A stretch of 37,085 bases of DNA from positions 1 to 37,085 of the forward strand of contig JAITML010000015.1 in assembly GCA_031277395.1 (NCBI GenBank). The letters run 5' to 3'. A program made the translations under genes and the position numbers. The notes under the pieces are model-generated. The model worked only from the letters and a program-made list of their open reading frames with translations, was not told the DNA's origin and ran no database searches. Positions 15,472 through 23,534 of this stretch are shown in pieces; the first letter of the stretch is position 1; each line of letters opens with the position of its first letter. The stretch comes from Methylobacillus sp. (lineage in GTDB: Bacteria; Pseudomonadota; Gammaproteobacteria; Burkholderiales; Methylophilaceae).

Positions 15472-16161
15472 TTATTTCTTTCTGGCATTATCTTGCATTT
15501 CTTGTATTACTTTAGAGGCCCACTCCTTGCCGCCCAGCCCGAAGGCAATCGCGAGCGCGAGAAATACCGCGCCTACGACGATGATGAACAGCGCGGTAAG
15601 CAGTTGCGTGCCGATGTTGAGTTGTTCCAGCGCGACAAACAATACGAAAACCTGCACCAGATATTCCGCCGATGTGCTGACCATGAGCGCGCCGTCAAAT
15701 TTGATGCTGTGCAGCCAGGCGAATACGATGCGGTTGATGAAGCGCGCGAGCAGCGTGCCGAAGATGAGCACGAGAATCGCGACGATGATATTGGGCAGAT
15801 ATTTGGCGAGGCCGACCAGCAGGCCGGAAACATCCTGCAGACCGAGCATGTTGGCGCCGGTAATCACGAACATGAGGATGACCAGCCAGTAAACAATCTG
15901 GCTGATGATGCCGGACAGCGTGAGATTCAAATCGCCCTGTTGCAGAAAGGATTCAAAGCCGGATTTTTGCGCGACCGTGTCGAAATGGACAAAGCGCAGC
16001 AGTCGCAGCATTCCTCCGCGCGCCAGTCGCGCCACCAGCCAGCCGATGAACAGTATGATGAGCGCGGCAAAAACCTTGGGCACGAAATTCGCGAACTGCG
16101 TCCAGAACTCGTTGAGTGAAGCGACGAGAATATCCAGTTGTGTCTGCATGTAGTTTTCCAT
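15472..16161 (-). CDS. Small MscS-like membrane protein (conserved TM helix repeats)
   Basis: The 229-residue protein is almost entirely membrane helices. Two segments show the 'conserved TM helix' found in MscS-related channels: VPKVFAALIILFIGWLVARLAR at about 27-48 and LPNIIVAILVLIFGTLLARFIN at about 122-143. They look like an internal duplication. The cytoplasmic beta-domain of true MscS is absent, and the protein ends shortly after the last helix (FGLGGKEWASKVIQEM). It may be a small mechanosensitive-type channel or an accessory membrane protein. It is followed by the MarR gene with a 2-base gap. The 44-base gap upstream is AT-rich and could carry its promoter. Confidence 0.82.
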   Translation of the reverse strand: MENYMQTQLDILVASLNEFWTQFANFVPKVFAALIILFIGWLVARLARGGMLRLLRFVHFDTVAQKSGFESFLQQGDLNLTLSGIISQIVYWLVILMFVITGANMLGLQDVSGLLVGLAKYLPNIIVAILVLIFGTLLARFINRIVFAWLHSIKFDGALMVSTSAEYLVQVFVLFVALEQLNIGTQLLTALFIIVVGAVFLALAIAFGLGGKEWASKVIQEMQDNARKK

Positions 16162-16205
16162 AATGTCTCAAAGTTCCAACATAGTTATGCAAATATATAC
16201 AAGGG

Positions 16206-17474
16206 TCAAGGCATAATTTTACGCGTGAGCGCGGCAGCGAAAAAACCGTCTGTCGCATGGGTCTGCGGCAAGAGCTTGAAATAAACACCCGTATCCAGCG
16301 GAATTTGCTGTTGCGCGAGAATGGCAGCGGCATTGGCCAATTCAAACTCCGGGTTCACGGCGAGAAATGCTTCGACGATGGCTTCATTTTCCTCGCGCAA
16401 CAAGCTGCACGTGGCATAGACCAACCGCCCGCCCGCTTTCACCAGCCGCGCCGCGCTTTGCAAAATCGCGGCTTGTTTTGCCGTCAATTCCAGAATGTCC
16501 TGCGGCGTTTGCCGCCATTTGAGATCGGGATTGCGACGTAGTGTGCCTAGCCCGCTGCACGGCGCATCAACCAGCACGCAGTCGAACTTGGCGATCAGGC
16601 GTTTGAGTTTCGCGTCGCGCTCGCTCGCAATTAGCTGGCTGTGCAGATTGGAAAGGCCGGAGCGTTTCAGGCGCTGGCCGAGATTGTGCAATCGTTTTTC
16701 CGATACGTCGAAGGCATACAACCGTCCGGTATTGCGCATCAACGCGCCCAGTGCGAGGCTTTTGCCGCCTGCGCCCGCGCAGAAATCGGCCACCATTTCG
16801 CCACGGCGCGGCGCGGCCAGATATGCAAGCAACTGGCTGCCTTCGTCTTGCACTTCGATTTTGCCGTCGAGAAACATGGGCTGACGGCTGAGCATGATTT
16901 TGGATTCCATGCGCAAACCGCTTGGCGAATAAGGCGTGGGCGCGACGACAATACGATCCTTGCCGAATTGTTCAAGCACTTCCTCGCGCGTTGCCTTTAC
17001 CGTATTGACACGAATATCAAGCGGCGCAGCCTTGTGCAGGCTGCGCGCGAGCGCCAATGCCTCCTGCTCGCCGTATTGCCCGACCAGACGCTCCCACAAC
17101 CAATCCGGCAAATCAGCCTGGATCGCCAATGGAAGATTTTCAGTGGATTTGGCCTTGATCGCGTGCGCCCATTCGGTCTGCTGTTTGTTGAGCAAAGGGC
17201 CGAGATCGCGCAGGCTGATGCCTTGCAAACGCAGCAATGCCGCGAGCAGCAAACGGCGCGGATCGCTGCCGTCCGCGAGATATTCCAGCAGGCGTTTGCG
17301 GCGCAGAACCTGATACACCGATTCGGCAATAAAAGCGCGATCCTTGACGCCGAGTTTGGGATACTCGCGGAAAAAAGCGCCGAGCTTGGCATCCGCAGGG
17401 CCGTTGGGCGCGTGCACCGTCGCCAATGCCATCGCTGCCTGCCGCATGAGGAGTTCGTTGATTTGCTGTGTCAT
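16206..17474 (-). CDS. rsmB: 16S rRNA (cytosine-C5)-methyltransferase, RsmB-type
   Basis: This is a SAM-dependent m5C methyltransferase of the RsmB/NOP2 family. RsmB modifies C967 of 16S rRNA. The ATG at 17474 (MTQQINELLMRQAAMAL) gives 422 residues, while an upstream extension overlaps the next gene. The SAM-binding motif DFCAGAGGKSLALG is at 230-243. Both family cysteines are present: C306 in DAPCSGLGTLRRNPDLKW (motif IV) and C356 in YATCSLLREENE (motif VI, the nucleophile). The N-terminal part lacks a well-marked NusB-like domain, so related RsmF- or YebU-like specificity cannot be ruled out, and the target base is inferred. It is the last gene of the purM-DUF3108-DUF3108 run, with a 2-base gap. 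Confidence 0.85.
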   Translation of the reverse strand: MTQQINELLMRQAAMALATVHAPNGPADAKLGAFFREYPKLGVKDRAFIAESVYQVLRRKRLLEYLADGSDPRRLLLAALLRLQGISLRDLGPLLNKQQTEWAHAIKAKSTENLPLAIQADLPDWLWERLVGQYGEQEALALARSLHKAAPLDIRVNTVKATREEVLEQFGKDRIVVAPTPYSPSGLRMESKIMLSRQPMFLDGKIEVQDEGSQLLAYLAAPRRGEMVADFCAGAGGKSLALGALMRNTGRLYAFDVSEKRLHNLGQRLKRSGLSNLHSQLIASERDAKLKRLIAKFDCVLVDAPCSGLGTLRRNPDLKWRQTPQDILELTAKQAAILQSAARLVKAGGRLVYATCSLLREENEAIVEAFLAVNPEFELANAAAILAQQQIPLDTGVYFKLLPQTHATDGFFAAALTRKIMP

Positions 17475-17476
17475 GG

Positions 17477-18565
17477 TTATTGAATTTTCACCTGCGTTGC
17501 GACAAGTTCCACCGTCGTGCCGTCTTCTTCCGTCATGCGAAATCGCAACGGAAGGTAATGATAATCCGGAACCAGCCACAGTTCCGTTTTTTCTTCACCC
17601 TTGCTGCCTGTGTACATGATGCGCAGGCTGTTCATCCTGCCGAACGGAAACTCGATGATCTCCTCACCTTCAAAGGTGTAGTCATAAGTTTTCAGGCGCC
17701 GCCCGTCGGTAATCGTCAATTGCATCTGCGCCAGCGGCGGCATGAACATGAACTGATACATAAAGCTTATGAAATCCTGCGCGCCTTCGCTGAGCGGCAC
17801 TTGCTTGTTGCGCATGCCTCCGCTTGCCAGATCCTGCTGTCCGCCTATGCTGAATGGCGATGCTGCCTGCTTTTTCTCCTCGCCGTACTTCAGCGTGAGT
17901 ATATTGTGTTCCCAGTCAAACGCTGCCTCGCGTCCCTTTTTCCCCTGTGCGTAGCTGAACAGGGTCGGTTGCAAACCCTGGGCAGTGACATTGCCCGAGC
18001 TGCTCTGTTCAATATCCGAAAATGGCCATGGCAATTTCACCTCGCTGATCAGCACATAACGCGAGCCATCACGATCGTAAACCTGACGCGCTGTACTGGA
18101 TATGCTTCCGCGCTTGATAGCAAAATCGATTTCAACATGATCCACCTGACCTTCCTGCATCATGGGCAGCCCGTCATAGGTAGCAAAGTTTGAAGTTAGA
18201 ACCGGAGTTTCGGTCGGCCAATTAGCCGTGACAGGCGGCTGCTCCGGAATCGTTTCAGATGAATCCGCAACCACGGTTTCCTCCACGGGTGGCGGCGCTT
18301 CCAGCGGCAGAGTTGGCTCCGGCTCGGATTTCGGCTTGGGTTTCGCTTCGGGTTTTGGTTTGATCTCGGGCGGCGGCTCGTTTTCAGCCACCACGGTCGG
18401 CGGCTTGGGCAGCGGCTCCAGCTTGACCTTGAGAGGCGCGCTCGTCTCGTCCGTATCCCGCGCCCAATCCAGTCCGGAATAGCGCATGACCAATAGCACA
18501 TGCAACACCAGCGAAAGCGCCAGTGTCAGCAGCAACAATTTGTTGAATCGCCTATTCCACCACAT
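17477..18565 (-). CDS. DUF3108 protein with N-terminal anchor and Pro-rich linker
   Basis: The 362-residue protein starts with a short basic segment and one membrane helix (about 8-27, LLLLTLALSLVLHVLLVMRY). It is followed by a long linker of about 70 residues rich in Pro, Glu and Lys (about 50-120), which resembles the periplasm-spanning part of TonB-type proteins. The C-terminal 230 residues match DUF3108, with the same blocks as the gene before it (FATYDG, then RDGSRYVLISEVKLPWPF, then LWLVPDYHYLPLRFR). DUF3108 domains are predicted beta-rich periplasmic domains of unknown function. It overlaps its paralogue by 14 bases and precedes rsmB by 2 bases. Confidence 0.85.
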   Translation of the reverse strand: MWWNRRFNKLLLLTLALSLVLHVLLVMRYSGLDWARDTDETSAPLKVKLEPLPKPPTVVAENEPPPEIKPKPEAKPKPKSEPEPTLPLEAPPPVEETVVADSSETIPEQPPVTANWPTETPVLTSNFATYDGLPMMQEGQVDHVEIDFAIKRGSISSTARQVYDRDGSRYVLISEVKLPWPFSDIEQSSSGNVTAQGLQPTLFSYAQGKKGREAAFDWEHNILTLKYGEEKKQAASPFSIGGQQDLASGGMRNKQVPLSEGAQDFISFMYQFMFMPPLAQMQLTITDGRRLKTYDYTFEGEEIIEFPFGRMNSLRIMYTGSKGEEKTELWLVPDYHYLPLRFRMTEEDGTTVELVATQVKIQ

Positions 18566-19232
18566 GCAGGCTGGTCAGTGTCTGCTCGTTCTTCACACCG
18601 TCGTCGTCAACCGCCACAATACGAACCGGAATGTAGCGAGCCTCCGCGCTCAGCCAGATTTCTCTCTGCTCATCACCCGCCTCGGCATCGACAAGATGCG
18701 TGGCGTTGTACTTCCCGGCCTTGGTTTGCACTGCCGTGTTCTGCTCGGTAATCTTGTAGTGATAAAGCTTGAGCTTGCGACCCGTGGTCACCGGCATGAA
18801 AACGTCCTTGCCGCGCGGCGGTTTGAACATGAACTGATAAGCGAAACTGGCCAGATCCTGCGTACCTAGCTCCAGCTCGGCGGTCACGGTTTTGTTTTTG
18901 TATTTCATCGTGAGTTGGCCGCTGGCCCAATCGAAATCAGCGGAAACACTTTTACCCAGATCCGCCTGCTGCTCGAAACGCACGGGACGCAGCCCGTCTT
19001 TTGTCACCTCACCCTCACTGGTGCGGCGCAGCTTGCCGAGCAGCTTGTAGGCATCGATGCCCTCGGTCACGCTTTCCACCTTGTATTTCCCGCCGCTCTG
19101 CGTGAAGGTCTCGGTCACGGTCGCAACCACCTGACCGTTGCGCGCATATTGATACACCGCCTTTATTTCCTTCGGCGCGGCATAAGCAGTCTGCACGATA
19201 ATCAGCAGCGCCGGTAACAGCCATCGAATCAT
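18552..19232 (-). CDS. DUF3108 periplasmic protein
   Basis: The 226-residue protein has a signal peptide (about 1-18, MIRWLLPALLIIVQTAYA) and a single DUF3108 domain. Blocks shared with the downstream paralogue include YKVESVTEGIDAYKLLGKL, DLASFAYQFMFKPPRGKDVF, KLKLYHYKI and EIWLSAEARYIPVRIVAVDDDG. It lacks the anchor and linker of that paralogue, so it would be free in the periplasm. The function is unknown. The family is often found next to purM or purN in betaproteobacteria, which may simply reflect a conserved operon. It follows purM by 39 bases on the same strand. Confidence 0.85.
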   Translation of the reverse strand: MIRWLLPALLIIVQTAYAAPKEIKAVYQYARNGQVVATVTETFTQSGGKYKVESVTEGIDAYKLLGKLRRTSEGEVTKDGLRPVRFEQQADLGKSVSADFDWASGQLTMKYKNKTVTAELELGTQDLASFAYQFMFKPPRGKDVFMPVTTGRKLKLYHYKITEQNTAVQTKAGKYNATHLVDAEAGDEQREIWLSAEARYIPVRIVAVDDDGVKNEQTLTSLHVVE

Positions 19233-19271
19233 GGTAAAACTCCTTTTGTCCCGCGCATCAAACAGTACACA

Positions 19272-20321
19272 TCAAACAACAACGGTTTGATGCTCACCTG
19301 CGACGCGATCCCGTATGACTCCGATGCGGAACACTTGTTCACCTTCCGCCGCGAGCAACGCCGTTGCGCGTTCGGCATCTTCCGCCGCCACGATCACCAC
19401 CATGCCGATGCCGCAGTTGAAGGTGCGCAGCATTTCGTCCTCGGGAATATTGCCCTGTTGTTGCATCCAGCCAAACAGCGGCGGGATGTGCCAACTGCCG
19501 CGTTGCAATTCCGCCGTCACATTCTGCGGCAACACGCGCGGAATGTTTTCGCTGAGGCCGCCGCCGGTGATGTGCGCCATGCCTTTGACCGGCAGCGCCG
19601 CAATGAGATTGAGCAGCGGCTTGACGTAAATGCGCGTCGGCTCCATGACCACATCACGCATGGGACGTCCGTGAAAATCACTGTTTAGATCAACGCCGGA
19701 AACCTCAACCAGTTTACGCACCAGAGAATAACCATTGGAATGCGCGCCGCTGGAAGCCAGTCCCAACACCGTATCGCCCGGTTTGATGGTGGCGCCGTTT
19801 ATGATTTTTTCCTTGTCCACCGCGCCGACCGAGAAACCGGCCAGATCGTATTCGCCCGGCGGATACATGCCCGGCATTTCGGCAGTTTCACCGCCCACCA
19901 GCGCGCACCCGGCCTGCTCGCATCCGGCGGCGATGCCTTTGATGACCTGCGCGGCGACGCCAACTTCCAGTTTGCCGCAGGCGAAGTAATCGAGAAAGAA
20001 CAACGGTTCCGCGCCCTGCACCAGAATATCGTTGACGCACATCGCGACGAGATCAATGCCGACCGTGTCGTGCTTGTTGAGTTGGAATGCAAGTTTGAGC
20101 TTGGTGCCCACGCCGTCGGTACCGGAGACCAGTACCGGATTCTTGAATTTTTTCGGCACCTCGAACAATGAACCAAAACCGCCGATGCCCGCGAGTACTT
20201 CGGGACGCAAGGTGCGTTTGGCAAACGGTTTGATATCTTCGACCAGCGCATCACCGGCTTCAATATCGACGCCTGCATCGCGGTAACTGATCGTGGGTTT
20301 GACGGAATCCGGCGGGTTCAA
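19272..20321 (-). CDS. purM: Phosphoribosylformylglycinamidine cyclo-ligase (AIR synthetase)
   Basis: PurM catalyses the ATP-dependent ring closure of FGAM to AIR in purine synthesis. The 349-residue length is standard. The protein shows [21 protein letters not shown] at the N-terminus, [13 protein letters not shown], the [14 protein letters not shown] motif, and [16 protein letters not shown] near the C-terminus, all family signatures. The only start codon that fits is TTG at 20321, with GAGAA about 8 bases before it, so the start is a little uncertain. It is divergent from the AI-2E-type permease gene and leads the minus-strand run purM-DUF3108-DUF3108-rsmB. Confidence 0.97.
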   Translation of the reverse strand: MNPPDSVKPTISYRDAGVDIEAGDALVEDIKPFAKRTLRPEVLAGIGGFGSLFEVPKKFKNPVLVSGTDGVGTKLKLAFQLNKHDTVGIDLVAMCVNDILVQGAEPLFFLDYFACGKLEVGVAAQVIKGIAAGCEQAGCALVGGETAEMPGMYPPGEYDLAGFSVGAVDKEKIINGATIKPGDTVLGLASSGAHSNGYSLVRKLVEVSGVDLNSDFHGRPMRDVVMEPTRIYVKPLLNLIAALPVKGMAHITGGGLSENIPRVLPQNVTAELQRGSWHIPPLFGWMQQQGNIPEDEMLRTFNCGIGMVVIVAAEDAERATALLAAEGEQVFRIGVIRDRVAGEHQTVVV

Positions 20322-20382
20322 GTTGAGTTCTCGCTTTCCAGAGGATACATTACGGACTTTAGAAACCGCGATTTTACCCGAA

Positions 20383-21459
20383 ATGACCCCAAAACGAGAA
20401 AACGGACTCCCTTGGCAATGGCTCGCCGCACTAGCTGTTTTCGGTGTACTGCTCTATCTTTTGCGCGACATTCTTGCTCCCTTCCTCGCCGCCGCCATCC
20501 TCGCCTACATCTGCAATCCGCTGGTCGACAAGCTCACACGGCTGCACATCGGCAAACTGCATGTGAGCCGCACACCCGCGACTTTGCTGGTGTTGCTGTT
20601 GATGATCGCCATTTTCATTCTGCTGCTGCTGATCGTGGTGCCGTTGCTGCAAAAGGAAGTCGTGCTGATTGCCCAAAAGCTGCCGATCTATGTGCAGACC
20701 TTGCGCGAGCGGCTGGAACCGCTGATCCAGCAACATTTCGATATCGAACTTGATCTCGCCCAGCTCCAGGCGGCGCTCGCGGAAAACTGGAAAGCCGCCG
20801 GAAATTTCGCCGGACAGGCATTGCGCATTATCAGCAGTCACGGCATCGCCTTGTTCGGCTGGCTCGCGAGCGCGCTGCTGATTCCGCTCGTGCTGTTTTA
20901 TCTGCTGCGTGACTGGAAACAACTCATCGCGCATTTCGACCAGATCATTCCGCGTCGCTGGCATGACGAAGCCGCGCAAATCGCGCACGAAATCGACCTC
21001 GTGCTCGCCGAATTTCTGCGTGGCCAGCTTTCCGTGATGTTGATCATGAGCGCCTTCTATGTGATCGGATTATGGCTCGCCGGGCTGGAGCTCGCGCTGC
21101 CTATCGGCCTTATCGCAGGGTTGCTCGGCTTTGTGCCTTATCTTGGCATCACCACCGGCATCCTGCTCGCCGTGCTCGCCGCGCTGTTGCAGTTCTCCGG
21201 TTTCACGCCGCTGATTTATATCGCCATCGTGTTCAGTATCGGGCAAGTCGTGGAAGGTTTCATCCTCACGCCCTGGCTGGTTGGCGACCGCATCGGCCTG
21301 CATCCCGTCGTCGTGATTTTCGCGCTGCTCGCAGGCGGCCAGTTATTCGGCTTTACCGGCATATTGCTCGCACTGCCGGTCAGCGCCGCGATTGCGGTCG
21401 GTCTGCGTTATCTGAAAAAACACTGGCTCGCCAGCCAAACTTATCAGGCCGAAACCTGA
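20383..21459 (+). CDS. AI-2E-type / PerM-family permease
   Basis: The ATG at 20383 ([20 protein letters not shown]) gives 358 residues. The longer open frame overlaps purM and has no hydrophobic content upstream. About eight membrane helices are visible: two early ones ([20 protein letters not shown], then [19 protein letters not shown]), a central soluble stretch at about 100-170, then a C-terminal set with [17 protein letters not shown], a conserved block of the family. Family members include E. coli TqsA (autoinducer-2 export) and PerM, and some act as Na+/H+ antiporters, so the substrate is open. It lies between purM and hda, a position conserved in many proteobacteria. Its stop is 6 bases before the hda start. 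Confidence 0.92.
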   Translation: MTPKRENGLPWQWLAALAVFGVLLYLLRDILAPFLAAAILAYICNPLVDKLTRLHIGKLHVSRTPATLLVLLLMIAIFILLLLIVVPLLQKEVVLIAQKLPIYVQTLRERLEPLIQQHFDIELDLAQLQAALAENWKAAGNFAGQALRIISSHGIALFGWLASALLIPLVLFYLLRDWKQLIAHFDQIIPRRWHDEAAQIAHEIDLVLAEFLRGQLSVMLIMSAFYVIGLWLAGLELALPIGLIAGLLGFVPYLGITTGILLAVLAALLQFSGFTPLIYIAIVFSIGQVVEGFILTPWLVGDRIGLHPVVVIFALLAGGQLFGFTGILLALPVSAAIAVGLRYLKKHWLASQTYQAET

Positions 21460-21465
21460 CCCAAA

Positions 21466-22098
21466 GTGAAACAACTCCTGCTCGACATCCAGCCCGCTCC
21501 CGCGCCCACGCTGGAAAATTTCGTCCCCGGCCGCAATGCGGAAGCGCTGCACAGCTTGTATCTCGCCGCGACCGGTCGCGCTGATGTGCGTTTTGTTTAT
21601 CTGTGGGGCGCGACGGGCAGCGGCAAAAGCCACTTGCTGCAAGCCTGCGCCGCATTGGCGCGTGAGCACGACGTGAAGCTGGTCACGGCAGATGATGTGC
21701 ATGCACTGGATGCCGCTGCACAGCAAACACTGTTCAATACCTGCAATCAACTGAAGGAAAACGGCGGAACGCTCATCGCCGCCGGAGAAGCCGCGCCCAT
21801 GCGTATGGGTTTGCGCGACGATCTCGCAACGCGACTTTCCTGGGGGCTGACCTATCAACTGCACCCGCTCACCGACAAGGAAAAAGCCCAGGCTCTGCGC
21901 GCCCATGCCGAAGAACGCAACATGAAACTGCCGGACGAAGTCATTGATTATTTTTTGCGTCACCTGCGCCGCGATCTGCCGACACTCATGGCAACGCTGG
22001 ACGCGCTGGATATCTGGTCACTCACGACCAAGCGCGCAATCACGCTGCCGCTGCTGCGCGAAATGCTGCAACCCGACGCCAGGGAGAAAACGCCATGA
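21466..22098 (+). CDS. hda: DnaA regulatory inactivator Hda
   Basis: Hda stimulates ATP hydrolysis by DnaA together with the sliding clamp, which limits re-initiation. The 210-residue protein starts at GTG 21466, and KQLLLDI near the start fits the clamp-binding motif found at the N-terminus of Hda. The Walker A-like loop GATGSGKS is at 48-55, followed by DD at 75-76. The arrangement is that of the DnaA AAA+ core without the DNA-binding domain. The C-terminal helical lid contains LPDEVIDYFLRHLRRDLPTLM. The context (permease, then hda) is conserved. It overlaps the next gene by 4 bases. Confidence 0.93.
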   Translation: MKQLLLDIQPAPAPTLENFVPGRNAEALHSLYLAATGRADVRFVYLWGATGSGKSHLLQACAALAREHDVKLVTADDVHALDAAAQQTLFNTCNQLKENGGTLIAAGEAAPMRMGLRDDLATRLSWGLTYQLHPLTDKEKAQALRAHAEERNMKLPDEVIDYFLRHLRRDLPTLMATLDALDIWSLTTKRAITLPLLREMLQPDAREKTP

Positions 22099-22373
22099 TT
22101 CAAAATACCATAATCCAGGTTGCAAAGCTGAATGACACCACCTTTGAAATCACCGTCACCGCCAAATCCACCACCACTCACACCGTCACCGTCGTGCCCG
22201 ACTACGCGCAAAAACTCACGGGCGGGGCCTGCTCAACCGAACATCTGGTAGAACGCTCCTTCGCATTTCTGCTCGAACGCGAACCGAACACCAGCATATT
22301 GCGCAGCTTCGATCTGCCGGTGATAGGCCGCTATTTCCCCGAATACGAAAGTGTTATCCGAGGCAAGCTCTAG
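22095..22373 (+). CDS. Small conserved protein coupled to hda
   Basis: The 92-residue protein starts with ATG overlapping the hda stop by 4 bases. It has a Thr-rich beta-type first half (TTFEITVTAKSTTTHTVTVVPDYAQKL) and a helical second half ending with PNTSILRSFDLPVIGRYFPEYES. There is no signal peptide or membrane helix. Small proteins with this sort of ending are common as conserved hypotheticals in proteobacteria. I do not know a function. Coupling with hda suggests expression in step with replication control, but nothing in the sequence proves a link. Confidence 0.75.
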   Translation: MIQNTIIQVAKLNDTTFEITVTAKSTTTHTVTVVPDYAQKLTGGACSTEHLVERSFAFLLEREPNTSILRSFDLPVIGRYFPEYESVIRGKL

Positions 22374-22446
22374 CTAAAATCTCCACCCTATCGCCACCGC
22401 CCACACCATTTTCGGGCGACGTGGTTCAGGGATCAGCAGATCGTCG

Positions 22447-22570
22447 CTCCTCTCTCCCACAGGGGGCGAGGGGCTTTTCAAGGCTCGCTCTTTCCTTCGT
22501 CATTTCCGCGAAAAATCTGCCGCACCTTGCTCCCCTCTCCCCTTGTGGGAGAGGGGTTGGGGAGAGGGGG
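22447..22570. repeat. Imperfect palindromic dispersed repeat, family B
   Basis: The left arm (22447-22474, CTCTCTCCCACAGGGGG then CGAGGGGC) pairs with the right arm (22529-22556, GCTCCCCTCTCCCC then TTGTGGGAGAGGGG). A further GGTTGGGGAGAGGGGG extends to 22570. The centre holds about 54 bases with no open frame. It fills most of the gap (22374-22594) between the small protein after hda and the convergent 63-residue gene. The CCCTCTCCC/GGGAGAGGG type of arm is a familiar dispersed intergenic element in proteobacteria. Confidence 0.75.
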
Positions 22571-22594
22571 CAGCAGGAGAAAGCCAGAGAGGAG

Positions 22595-22786
22595 TCAGCG
22601 CGCAAACAGCGGCTTCCCCCAAGCGGCATTGTAAAGATTCATGATCGTGATGCCGCACAGGGCAACCCAGATGAGGCCCATGGGAAGAAACAGGAACATC
22701 AGGATTATCACCGCGCCACTGAAAAACCCGATCAGCAAGCCTGCGGTACTTGCGACGCTTTGCGGTTGGCTTGAATCTGCCGGCAT
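22595..22786 (-). CDS. Small membrane protein after soxZ
   Basis: The ATG at 22786 gives 63 residues (MPADSSQPQSVASTAG then a hydrophobic core). A slightly longer TTG start is open but less likely. The core at about 15-50 (LLIGFFSGAVIILMFLFLPMGLIWVALCGITIMNLY) would make one long or two short membrane helices. There is no recognisable family. The start lies 2 bases after the soxZ stop, so it is the last gene of the M48 protease-soxY-soxZ set. Its role is unknown, and a membrane partner for the periplasmic SoxYZ is only a guess. Confidence 0.65.
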   Translation of the reverse strand: MPADSSQPQSVASTAGLLIGFFSGAVIILMFLFLPMGLIWVALCGITIMNLYNAAWGKPLFAR

Positions 22787-22788
22787 GA

Positions 22789-23103
22789 TCAACCCGCTTC
22801 TACCGCACTCTCTATCGTGTCCGTTGCTCCAAGATTATCCACCCAGCGCAGCTCTATCCTGTCGCCCGCCGCGCCGTCACGCAAACGAAAAGTCAGATAC
22901 GGATCTTTTGAAATCCCCGTTCCCCATTGCGCTTCCAGCACGGTTTGGCCGTTGCGGGCAAGGGTGATTTGCTGGATGAAATGCGCGGGCACGGTATTGC
23001 CTGCGTCGTCAAGACGACGACCGGTTTCCATCGGGTGGATGATGAGCGCCTTGACTTCGGTGATGCCATTTTTGAGGCGCGCGCGCAGTTTCATGGTAGC
23101 CAT
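22789..23103 (-). CDS. soxZ: Sulfur-oxidation carrier subunit SoxZ
   Basis: SoxZ pairs with SoxY to form the periplasmic carrier that holds sulfur intermediates in thiosulfate oxidation. The 104-residue protein starts MATMKLRARLKNG, where the TGATG overlap with soxY (1 base) sets the start. Family features are the LIIHPMETGRRLDDAGNTVPAHFI block and GTGISKDPYLTFRLRDGAAGD, forming an immunoglobulin-like beta-sandwich. As is normal for SoxZ it has no signal peptide and would be exported with SoxY. The other sox genes (soxX, soxA, soxB, soxCD) are not in the window. Confidence 0.93.
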   Translation of the reverse strand: MATMKLRARLKNGITEVKALIIHPMETGRRLDDAGNTVPAHFIQQITLARNGQTVLEAQWGTGISKDPYLTFRLRDGAAGDRIELRWVDNLGATDTIESAVEAG

Positions 23104-23534
23104 CAGCCGCAACCTCCGATGGCAACCTCAATGTGGCGCGTGGCGGAAAAATAGCGCCCGTCTGCTTTGACCAGCACTTTGATATCCGCTGTTTCCGCCA
23201 TCTTGATGCGCGTGATGACGAACGGCTCGGCATCCGGCGTAAACTGAAAATCAGCGATCAACGGCGTGGGATTTTTTTCGGCGATGATCGCAATGGATTC
23301 GGTGTTCGGAATGCGGCTTGTGATTTCGATTTGAATCACCGCCCCGTTTTCCGCGAATTGCGGCGCGATGATTTCGATTTGCTCGCTGACTTGTTCAGAC
23401 TCCACGCCCAGCCCTTGCAACGCGCCTTCGGCCTGCTCGGCTTCAAACGCCTTGCGATTCCATGCGGCGAGTGCTTGCAATGGTGCGAGCACCAGCAGCG
23501 CGAGCACGGCTTTGAGCATGTCGCGCCGATTCAT
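23103..23534 (-). CDS. soxY: Sulfur-oxidation carrier subunit SoxY
   Basis: SoxY bears the sulfur substrate on a cysteine at the end of a swinging arm. The 143-residue protein has a Tat-like N-terminus (MNRRDMLKAVLALLVL, signal to about residue 23), consistent with export of a folded SoxYZ dimer. The C-terminus ends VAIGGCG, with C142 as the carrier cysteine. The usual ending is GGCGG, and here one terminal Gly is missing. The beta-sandwich core shows ITSRIPNTESIAIIAEKNPTP, a SoxY block. The stop of the upstream M48 gene overlaps its start by 1 base, and the soxZ start overlaps its stop. Confidence 0.93.
   Translation of the reverse strand: MNRRDMLKAVLALLVLAPLQALAAWNRKAFEAEQAEGALQGLGVESEQVSEQIEIIAPQFAENGAVIQIEITSRIPNTESIAIIAEKNPTPLIADFQFTPDAEPFVITRIKMAETADIKVLVKADGRYFSATRHIEVAIGGCG

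Noticed and set aside
22421..22774. Open frame across repeat family B and into the small membrane protein gene
   Set aside because: It is made of repeat arms and the antisense of the 63-residue gene, with no domain or signal.
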